This document shows positions 14,407 through 19,744 of a stretch of 19,744 bases of DNA, in pieces. The stretch comes from JBBQZP01 sp038207585 (GTDB lineage: Bacteria; Pseudomonadota; Alphaproteobacteria; Rhodobacterales; Rhodobacteraceae). Under the pieces are notes generated by a model. It saw only the letters and a program-made list of their open reading frames with translations. It was not told the DNA's origin and searched no databases. The position numbers and the translations under genes are program-made. The stretch is from assembly GCA_038207585.1 (NCBI GenBank), contig JBBQZP010000049.1, positions 1 to 19,744 of the forward strand, read 5' to 3'. Numbering within the stretch: position 1 is the first letter of the stretch; each line of letters begins with the position of its first letter.

Positions 14407-14640
14407 TAGTCCAGCTGGCAACCCGTGCAACCGCACATCGCTACAGGAGGCCCCACGTCGGTAAGCGCCCGGCCAAATGATGTCGCCTGCTGCGGCGTCC
14501 AATCGGCGTAGCGTCCACCTAAAGCATTGACCGTCGATCAGGCTAATGACCGCTTTCCGCCCTTGACGTCGATCTAGCTGGGCGTGGCCGTGTTCGGCAC
14601 ATTTAGGGCATATTGGGCGTAATCGAGGGATGGCATCTTC
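14403..14640 (-). pseudogene. Possible frameshifted small Cys-rich gene, convergent with the peroxidase gene
   Basis: Two minus frames look coding in series. The upstream one (about 14640 to 14530) reads RLRPICPKCAEHGHAQLDRR then GRKAVISLIDGQ. The next (about 14531 to the TAG at 14405-14403) reads ALGGRYADWTPQQATSFGRA, LTDVGPPVA, then MCGCTGCQLDY. Removing one base near 14526-14533 joins them into a plausible protein of about 75 residues with CPKC and CGCTGC clusters, as in a zinc ribbon. No good start codon is found, so the gene is probably decayed or I have mis-joined it. Its stop overlaps the peroxidase stop. Confidence 0.28.
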
Positions 14641-14690
14641 CTGTAAAGTTCCACGCTGAAAATACCTCCGCCCTCGTTGTCGCCGGAAAG

Positions 14691-14767
14691 AGGCAAAGTG
14701 GCAAAGTTTTAGCCTGCCCGTGGCAGGTCTATCCCGCCACTTGCGTGGCAAACTTTTGCACTGCCTT
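14691..14767. repeat. Imperfect long inverted repeat with internal hairpins
   Basis: The left arm (14691-14714) and right arm (14745-14767) are imperfect inverted copies built on GTGGCAAA-GTTTT and CAAACTTTTGCACTGCC. Inside is a perfect hairpin CCTGCC-CGT-GGCAGG (14713-14727) and a second, GCCAC-TTGC-GTGGC (14736-14749). The segment could extrude as a cruciform. It sits at the border between the peroxidase locus and the toxin-antitoxin region, so a mobile-element end or recombination site is possible. Confidence 0.4.
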
Positions 14768-14884
14768 CCTCACAGATGGCGAGAATTCAGGTGGCCGTGT
14801 CCGACCATGAAGTTTGCCCAAAATTTCCATTGCTAGGAGAAAAAGTTCCTGTTACCTATTACGAAACACAATCAGGAAATCTAG

Positions 14885-15223
14885 TTGGAACTCAGCTTCT
14901 CGGATGCCAAGGTCCGGAACCTCTGCTGCACACGAAGCATACTTGTCGCCACGTTCGGCGCCGTTCTCGCGCGGAAGATCTGCTGCCGACTTGCGCTCTT
15001 GTCTGCTGCACCGTCGCTCGCTGATGTTCCCGTGGACTTTCCGGTGGCTCTCGCTGCTGCGGATGCTCAGGGGCGTTTTTCCGTCGCCCTTGGTCAAAGC
15101 CACCACATTCTGTTCCAGGCAATGCCTATGGAGGGCGCAAAAATGTCAGACCTATCGCATATCTCGAAAGTGCAAATCATCGACCTATTTTCCACGTCCG
15201 AACCCGAGGCGCGCCAGTCATGA
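14885..15223 (+). CDS. HigB/RelE-superfamily-like toxin (putative)
   Basis: A 112-residue protein that begins with TTG (14885), seven bases after an AGGA ribosome site. The order of features fits host-inhibition toxins that pair with HigA: an N-terminal MELSFSDAKVRNLC strand, a helix LARKICCRLALLSAAPSLAD, a short-loop GRFSVALGQSHHILFQ strand pair and a C-terminal VQIIDLF strand. The family degrades mRNA on the ribosome. The stop overlaps the antitoxin's ATG as ATGA. The conserved basic catalytic residues are not obvious: the usual LKG/DRAGQF region reads ADAQGRFS, so activity is uncertain. A relatively AT-rich stretch upstream (14812-14880) probably holds the autoregulated promoter, with TTGCTA at 14830 as a possible -35. 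Confidence 0.62.
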   Translation: MELSFSDAKVRNLCCTRSILVATFGAVLARKICCRLALLSAAPSLADVPVDFPVALAAADAQGRFSVALGQSHHILFQAMPMEGAKMSDLSHISKVQIIDLFSTSEPEARQS

Positions 15224-16323
15224 CGAGCCCGACGGTGTCTCATGCCTACCATCCGGATTACGCCTCTCCTCCTGGCGATCTGGTGTCGGAGTACCTCGAA
15301 GAACTGGGCATATCTGCGCGCGAGCTTGCGCGGCGTTGTGGACGGTCTGGCAAGTTGATGGCGGAGATCGTCAGCGGCAAGGCGCCGCTTGAACCTGCGA
15401 CAGCACTTCAGCTGGAGCGGGTTCTTGACGTGCCTGCCGCGATCTGGAGCAACATGGAAGCCGCCTATCAGTTGCATCAAGCCCGGGCTGCTGACAGTGA
15501 AGGCCTTGCCGCCAGTTATGACTGGGCCAAGGCATTTCCAATCAAAGACCTCGCGGCGCGCGGCCATCTCAAACAACTGCAGGGTAAAGCAGACCAAGTA
15601 CTGGAAGTGCTTCGATTTTTTGGCGTCGGAGGGGTCTTGCCCTGCGAGGACAAGATTGACGAGCTTTTGCAAGTCGACTATCGGACCTCGCCGACATTCG
15701 ACAATAACCAATGGGCGCTCGCTGCGTGGCTGCGCATCGGTGAACGCCGCGCTGAAGCAATCGAATGTAAGGACTATGACCGCGAAGCGTTCCTCACGGC
15801 ACTTCGCGACATTCGCGCCCTCACGCTGATCCCGATCAACGAAGCATTGCAAGAGATCGAAGCGAAGTGTGCCGCGGCCGGAGTTGCTTTTGTTCTGGAG
15901 CCGGCATTGCCCAATACACGGGCAAGCGGCGTGTCGCGCTGGCTGACCCCGCGCAAAGGGCTTATCCAGCAAAGCTTCAGGCACAAGTCGGGTGACCACT
16001 TCTGGTTCACCTTCTTTCATGAATGTGCCCACCTCCTCCTGCATAGCCGCAAGACGATCTTCATTGACATGATGAAGGGCAACGGCAGTGCCGGACCAAA
16101 GGAAGAAGCCGAGGCGAACACCTGGGCCGCCGACTTTCTGGTGCCGTCCGCCGCGATGCGGGCGTTTCGATTGACCTTTACTCAGACGGAAGCGGAAGTC
16201 CGCAGGTTTGCCCAGTCGTTGGGTATCGCACCGGGGATTGTCGTCGGGCAATTGCAGCACAACAGGGTCATTCCATTTGGCGCGCTGAACCAGCTGAAAG
16301 ACTACTATTCGACGGATGGTTGA
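15220..16323 (+). CDS. HigA-type antitoxin fused to an ImmA/IrrE metallopeptidase domain
   Basis: A 367-residue protein. Residues about 18-75 are a HigA-like helix-turn-helix (PGDLVSEYLEELGISARELA, then GKAPLEPATALQLERVLDVP). The C-terminal half is an ImmA/IrrE zinc peptidase with HECAH (His267, Glu268, His271) and a downstream EEAEANTWAADFLVP that should supply the third ligand. It overlaps the putative toxin gene by four bases. The fusion implies an antitoxin that binds the toxin and operator through its N-terminus, while the peptidase domain may process a repressor or partner. All metal-binding residues expected for activity appear present. Such fused HigA proteins are common on genomic islands and prophages. 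Confidence 0.88.
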   Translation: MTSPTVSHAYHPDYASPPGDLVSEYLEELGISARELARRCGRSGKLMAEIVSGKAPLEPATALQLERVLDVPAAIWSNMEAAYQLHQARAADSEGLAASYDWAKAFPIKDLAARGHLKQLQGKADQVLEVLRFFGVGGVLPCEDKIDELLQVDYRTSPTFDNNQWALAAWLRIGERRAEAIECKDYDREAFLTALRDIRALTLIPINEALQEIEAKCAAAGVAFVLEPALPNTRASGVSRWLTPRKGLIQQSFRHKSGDHFWFTFFHECAHLLLHSRKTIFIDMMKGNGSAGPKEEAEANTWAADFLVPSAAMRAFRLTFTQTEAEVRRFAQSLGIAPGIVVGQLQHNRVIPFGALNQLKDYYSTDG

Positions 16324-16478
16324 AATCTGAGGTGTGATAGGTTCTACCATAGAAAATTAAATACGGCACGCGACACGTAACACATATTGACTAGAGACTC
16401 TTTTTGCCTTCAAGATTGCGTGGGGCGATTCCGTCACTGCGACGGCCAGCCATCACACTTTGAAAGAAGGCTGCCGCC

Positions 16479-17795
16479 ATGACCCAAACGATCGAAATGA
16501 TTGCCCCGCAGGATTTGCGGCCTTGGGCAAAGAACGCCCGTACTCATTCCAAAAAGCAGATCCGCCAGATTGCGGCATCGATCCGCACATTTGGCTTCAC
16601 CAACCCGGTGCTGATTGATCAAGCGGGCACAATTCTCGCGGGCCATGGCAGGGTGCTGGCTGCAATCGAGATCGGCACGGGCCAGGTGCCCTGCATCCGC
16701 ATCGAGCACATGACGGAGGCCGAGAAGCGGGCCTATGTCATTGCCGACAACAAGCTCGCGCTCAATGCGGGGTGGGATGAAGAGATGTTGGCGCAGGAGT
16801 TGCAGGGTCTTCTTGCCATGGAAGATATTGGCTTCGACATCGGTGTAATCGGGTTTGATGTCGCCGAAATCGATACGCTGGTCGAAGGCTTAAATCCGGA
16901 AGAGGCGGGCGATCCGGAGGATGACGACGTGCCGGACATTGCGCCACGCCGCGTTAACCTCGGTGATGTTTGGCAATTGGGAACACATCGTCTTGCCTGC
17001 GGGGATGCACTTGATGCGCGTGTCGTGTCAGGTCTGATGGAGGATGAGCTTGCCCGGATGATCTTCTCCGATCCGCCCTATAATGTGAAAATTGACGGTC
17101 ATGTCGGTGGGTCAGGCAAGATCAAGCATCGTGAGTTCGCAATGGCCGCGGGTGAGATGACCGCACCTGAATTTACCACATTCCTCACCACAGCCTTCCG
17201 CAATATGGCTGATCACAGCCTCGACGGATCAATCCACTATCTGTGCATGGACTGGCGCCATATGGGCGAAATGTTGGCGGCCGGGCATGCGGTATATGAC
17301 GAATTGAAGAACCTGATAGTCTGGGCCAAGGATAACGGCGGCATGGGGACCTTCTACCGTTCGCGCCATGAGTTGATCTTTGCGTTCAAGAAAGGCAGTG
17401 CTGCGCATGTGAACAGCTTCGAACTCGGTCAGCATGGCCGTTACCGTACGAACGTTTGGAACTACCGCGGTGTCAACACGATGCGCGCCGGGCGCATGGA
17501 TGAGCTGAAGCTGCATCCGACCGTGAAGCCGGTGCAAATGATCGTCGATGCCATCAAGGACGTATCTGGTCGCGGCGAGATTGTCCTGGATGTGTTTGGC
17601 GGATCGGGTTCAACCCTGATTGCGGCAGAGAAGACCGGTCGGAAAGCGCGGCTGATCGAATTGGATCCGATCTACTGCGACCGGATCCTGACCCGGTGGG
17701 AACATCTGGCGAAGGACGGTGCCATGCAACTTGTGTGTGGCTGGCCACGGGCGGTTGATCGGTTTGTCACCGATGCACTTGACGCCGCCGAATGA
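16479..17795 (+). CDS. ParB-domain DNA methyltransferase, probably N6-adenine
   Basis: A 438-residue two-domain protein. An N-terminal ParB/sulfiredoxin-like domain (about 5-95; WAKNARTHSKKQIRQIAASI, AGHGRVLAA) is joined to a DNA methyltransferase with catalytic SDPPYN (197-202), the HPTVKP segment (346-351) and SAM-binding FGGSGST (373-379). Catalytic motif before SAM motif is the beta-class order, typical of adenine methylases such as CcrM. No restriction endonuclease gene is next to it, so it is an orphan of the kind carried by phages and gene-transfer-like elements. The start follows GAAGG by 9 bases. It overlaps the next gene by ATGA. Target sequence unknown. Confidence 0.9.
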   Translation: MTQTIEMIAPQDLRPWAKNARTHSKKQIRQIAASIRTFGFTNPVLIDQAGTILAGHGRVLAAIEIGTGQVPCIRIEHMTEAEKRAYVIADNKLALNAGWDEEMLAQELQGLLAMEDIGFDIGVIGFDVAEIDTLVEGLNPEEAGDPEDDDVPDIAPRRVNLGDVWQLGTHRLACGDALDARVVSGLMEDELARMIFSDPPYNVKIDGHVGGSGKIKHREFAMAAGEMTAPEFTTFLTTAFRNMADHSLDGSIHYLCMDWRHMGEMLAAGHAVYDELKNLIVWAKDNGGMGTFYRSRHELIFAFKKGSAAHVNSFELGQHGRYRTNVWNYRGVNTMRAGRMDELKLHPTVKPVQMIVDAIKDVSGRGEIVLDVFGGSGSTLIAAEKTGRKARLIELDPIYCDRILTRWEHLAKDGAMQLVCGWPRAVDRFVTDALDAAE

Positions 17796-18547
17796 CGCGC
17801 AGCCGCAAAACAGGTGCGCACGGACCGCGGCCTGGCCAGCTGGGCGCACTCGCCGCAGGGGCAAGCTATGATGTCGGATATGCTAAGCCGCCAGAGGGTT
17901 CAAAGTTCCGCAAAGGCCAGTCGGGAAATCCGCGTGGCAGGCCGAAAGGGGCAAGAAACAAGCTGCCCGCCCTGCACGAAGAGCGGATGAAAGCGATCAT
18001 CCTGGAGGAAGCTTACCGGACGATCACGGTACGCGATGGGCTGCGCAACGTCACGGTGCCGATTGCGCGGGCCGTTCTGCGCTCTTTGGCGGTCAATGCG
18101 GTCAAGGGCCAGTACCGGTCGCAAAGGCTTTTTGCCGAACTTTTGGCTGGCGTGGAATCGTCCAACCGTGCGCTTCATGACGAGTGGTTGGATATTGCGG
18201 TGGACTACAAGGTTGGCTGGGAGATTGAGTTGGACCGTCGAAAGCGGCTCGGGATCATCGATGCGCCCGAACCCTTGCCGCATCCCGACCATATCGTGTT
18301 TGACAACCGGACCGGAATGGTGCGGATCAGCGGTCCGTCGACGCGAGAAGAAAAGGCTGAATGGGATCATTGGCAGAACCGCAAAGATGATTTTGAGGCC
18401 GAACTGAACGAACTGCGCCAGATGCTCGGCGAGGAAGTCGATGAAGGCTACAGCGCGTTTCTAATGGAAGAGGTCGGGCGCACGAAAAAGGTGCTCGGGA
18501 CCATCACGCTCGCACTTAAAATGCTGGCCTCGAAATATGCTGGGTGA
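17792..18547 (+). CDS. DUF5681-domain protein, phage/mobile-element associated
   Basis: A 251-residue protein with the diagnostic N-terminal motif SKFRKGQSGNPRGRPKGARN (about residues 36-55), a basic stretch with an AT-hook-like GRPKG core that should touch DNA. The rest is helical and acidic (RKDDFEAELNELRQML). It starts inside the methylase stop (ATGA), so the two are co-translated. DUF5681 proteins commonly sit next to ParB-methylases and terminases in prophages and integrative elements; the biochemical role is not established. No terminase or other phage gene follows here. Instead there is an SOS-type box and insertion-sequence debris, so this looks like a remnant or minimal module. Confidence 0.82.
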   Translation: MTRSRKTGAHGPRPGQLGALAAGASYDVGYAKPPEGSKFRKGQSGNPRGRPKGARNKLPALHEERMKAIILEEAYRTITVRDGLRNVTVPIARAVLRSLAVNAVKGQYRSQRLFAELLAGVESSNRALHDEWLDIAVDYKVGWEIELDRRKRLGIIDAPEPLPHPDHIVFDNRTGMVRISGPSTREEKAEWDHWQNRKDDFEAELNELRQMLGEEVDEGYSAFLMEEVGRTKKVLGTITLALKMLASKYAG

Positions 18548-18670
18548 ACGGGACGTTCAAACCACTGCATAATGTGGCGCCACCGGGTAGAGAGGAGAGT
18601 AGAACAACACCGTCGTTTGCGGCAACCGACAGCACGGAGTATATTTTTCGTGTTGCCGGGCGCTCAATGC

Positions 18671-18685
18671 GTTCTATTTTTGTTC
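18671..18685 (+). promoter_or_regulatory. Alphaproteobacterial LexA (SOS) box
   Basis: GTTCTATTTTTGTTC matches the alphaproteobacterial LexA consensus GTTC-N7-GTTC exactly. It ends one base before the ATG of the small ORF at 18687. A site overlapping the start codon would repress transcription by blocking the promoter or initiation, predicting DNA-damage induction of that ORF. The box itself is clear; whether it is functional is inferred. Confidence 0.7.
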
Positions 18686-18686
18686 T

Positions 18687-18869
18687 ATGAAAGAATGGCC
18701 TCATACGATCCCAAGTGATCTGTTGGCGAAACTCAACGAGTTGGCCGAAATGCGCTATACATTGTGCGAACAAGACCGCTGGGGTGTCATCCGAGATTGG
18801 TTGGTCCGGTGTTCAGTAGAACCGCCACGCAACTTGGCGAAATCGGCTAAAGAAGATCGCCGCGAGTGA
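18687..18869 (+). CDS. Small unknown protein (60 aa) with SOS box at its start
   Basis: It encodes a soluble, charged peptide beginning MKEWPHTIPSDLLAKLNELA, with AEMRYTLCEQDRWGVIRDWL and a Lys/Arg/Glu-rich end. The composition is typical of a real, helical small protein. There is no Shine-Dalgarno sequence; the LexA box occupies the place where one would be, so translation may be leaderless. I do not recognise a family. SOS control suggests a role in DNA repair, mutagenesis or induction of an element. It is the last gene before insertion-sequence debris. Confidence 0.5.
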   Translation: MKEWPHTIPSDLLAKLNELAEMRYTLCEQDRWGVIRDWLVRCSVEPPRNLAKSAKEDRRE

Positions 18870-18946
18870 GTTCCGTTGTCTGGTTGGTTGAACTTCGCCT
18901 TTTGGCAGATACCTCGCCACTGTCATCCCAAGCCTGCTTCAAGAGT

Positions 18947-19158
18947 GTGTTTCGGCGTGCAATCTTGACCCCTTAGAAGGGGTGATCGGCGTTCAATTTT
19001 GACCCCCCTTTAGTTTTGGCAGACCGTTCGTTGGAGGTCAGCGGACGGAGGGGGAGATGAAGCGGGTGGATACGATTGCCCGGGTCCGGTGGGTTTTTCA
19101 CATTCAAGGCTGGTCGATGAAGAGGATCGCTCGGGACCTGTATGTCTCGCGCAGTACC
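18947..19158 (+). mobile_element. Left end of an IS21-family insertion sequence, truncated
   Basis: The end starts near TGTGTTTCGGCG (18947) and carries two near-identical 20-base repeats, CGGCGTGCAATCTTGACCCC (18953-18972) and CGGCGTTCAATTTTGACCCC (18987-19006). Such repeated GGCGTTCAA...TTGACCCC units are characteristic IS21 terminal repeats. The istA start follows at 19057. Homology stops near 19158, where an oppositely oriented IS3 end begins, so only about 210 bases of the element remain. Confidence 0.8.
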
Positions 19159-19194
19159 CACGCACCCGGATTTGCTGAACCGCGTCACGCTTGA
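19057..19194 (+). pseudogene. istA: Truncated IS21-family transposase IstA (N-terminal fragment)
   Basis: The ATG follows GGAGGGGGAG. The peptide MKRVDTIARVRWVFHIQGWS then MKRIARDLYVSRST is the N-terminal helix-turn-helix of IstA. After about residue 34 the frame runs into foreign sequence and stops at 19194. The catalytic DDE domain and istB are missing, so it cannot transpose. Confidence 0.78.
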
Positions 19195-19265
19195 ACTCGT
19201 CGCTGTAGTTGCTCGTCCCCATCTCGGCCTTCTTGCCTCAAAGTTAGGGGGCAATGCGTCTACAT
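19154..19265 (-). mobile_element. End fragment of an IS3-family insertion sequence with orfA N-terminus
   Basis: On the minus strand, ATG at 19222 encodes MGTSNYSDEFKRDAVQQIRV then RGY, the N-terminus of an IS3-family OrfA transposase. It is cut after 23 codons at the junction with the IS21 fragment (about 19154). The bases beyond the start (to about 19265, CCCCCTAACTTTGAGG on the minus strand) look like the element's terminal region. OrfB and the rest are absent. The exact outer boundary is not certain. Confidence 0.7.
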
Positions 19266-19457
19266 ATCTAGGGGCTATTCACTCGGACGTGTTGCGACGC
19301 GCGCGCCAATACGCCGCCTTCGCAGTCGGGTCCGGGACGGGCGAGTGGGCCCGCGCCTTCGCGCAGCTGCGTCACCTCGCCGACGTCCCTGCAATCTTGG
19401 TAATGCGCCTGCTCCAGGCCCGCGAGGTTCACCAGACGCTGAGCGATCCGGGCGTGT

Positions 19458-19744
19458 TTACAGAATGAAATCATTCTGCGTCAGCGCCGCGTGGTTTGAC
19501 AGTTCCAGAGTGAATTCGGCCACGCCGTCGCCATTCTGGTCGCCGCTCAAAAGACCAGTTGCGCGCACATAGCGCAACTCGCCCGCAGTATTGCTGAACG
19601 CGGCGCCACCAATGAAGGTGAAAGCCTGATCGAAGATGGCCCCCAGATTGGCGTCCAACACCGACAAGTCGATCTTGTCGACCCCGGCCTTGAAGTCGGT
19701 GATCGTCTCACCTGCTGCGATTTCGCTGCGGCCTTTGAATACAA
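19458..19744 (-). CDS. C-terminus of an RTX-type calcium-binding secreted protein (partial, runs off the right edge)
   Basis: The last 95 residues of a protein whose start lies outside the window. They carry the M10-serralysin-type/RTX C-terminal pattern: FKGRSEIAAGETITDFKAGV, DKIDLSVLDANLGAIFDQAF, a FIGGAAF strand, ELRYVRATGLLSGDQNGDGV with an Asp-rich NGDGV turn, and the end NDFIL. A hydrophobic terminus preceded by an acidic residue is the usual type I secretion signal. The function of the missing N-terminal part, such as protease, hydrolase or adhesin, cannot be told. No type I exporter is visible in the window. The last codons lie in a perfect palindrome (19461-19478). Confidence 0.82.
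   Translation of the reverse strand, partial: VFKGRSEIAAGETITDFKAGVDKIDLSVLDANLGAIFDQAFTFIGGAAFSNTAGELRYVRATGLLSGDQNGDGVAEFTLELSNHAALTQNDFIL

Noticed and set aside
14713..14727. Hairpin CCTGCC-CGT-GGCAGG as a terminator for the peroxidase operon
   Set aside because: It lies 300 bases past the stop and lacks a following T run; it is better seen as part of the larger inverted repeat.
14776..15024. Plus-strand 82-codon ORF
   Set aside because: No ribosome site, and more than half overlaps the better supported toxin gene in another frame; its 5' part is probably the toxin-antitoxin promoter region.
19195..19457. Plus-strand 19142-19468 and minus-strand 19268-19474 frames between the IS debris and the RTX gene
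   Set aside because: Neither shows a recognisable family, ribosome site or coherent composition; the first crosses the IS3 fragment and the second overlaps the RTX end.

Overview
The window looks like GC-rich alphaproteobacterial DNA, most likely Rhodobacteraceae (Roseobacter/Paracoccus-like). This rests on gene content and style: a STAS-fused MlaE-type lipid ABC operon, many 4-base ATGA stop/start overlaps, a GTTC-N7-GTTC SOS box, an RTX secretion-type C-terminus, and BTAD, YcaO and DMT genes. Taxonomy is inferred from protein style and was not tested by a search.

Layout. 1-114 holds the 5' end of a minus-strand gene with a twin-arginine signal peptide. 495-3885 (minus) is a complete four-gene lipid-transport operon: permease, ATPase, MCE substrate-binding protein and auxiliary lipoprotein. 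4223-4483 (minus) is a GlsB/YeaQ-type membrane protein. 4826-5646 (minus) is a SAM-dependent methyltransferase broken by a one-base slip in a G run. 5874-8190 (minus) is a run of two exporters, LysE-type and EamA/DMT-type, interleaved with three small unknown ORFs. 8265-8576 (minus) is a small exported Cys-containing protein. 8765-9023 (plus) is the C-terminal remnant of a second EamA transporter.

The most interesting part is 8680-14406: a SARP-like BTAD/TPR regulator (9125-11146, plus), a divergent unknown gene (11150-11533, minus), a YcaO-domain protein (11678-12727, plus) and an animal-type heme peroxidase (12742-14406, plus). No TfuA, ThiF-like or dehydrogenase partner is visible. Two intergenic sites flanking the regulator carry heptamers of the GCGTGAA type in direct repeat at exactly 11-bp steps, the architecture known for SARP operators. 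One lies upstream of ycaO. The other lies between the exported protein and the EamA remnant. I infer an uncharacterised, possibly RiPP-like modification locus under the regulator's control.

14400-19450 looks like an accessory region: a frameshifted Cys-rich ORF, a cruciform-like inverted repeat, a HigB/HigA-ImmA toxin-antitoxin pair, a ParB-fused DNA methyltransferase coupled to a DUF5681 protein (phage or mobile-element style), a small ORF with a LexA box touching its start codon, and truncated IS21 and IS3 ends joined together. The window ends in the C-terminus of an RTX-type secreted protein (19458-19744, minus). No rRNA, tRNA, CRISPR array or replication origin was recognised.
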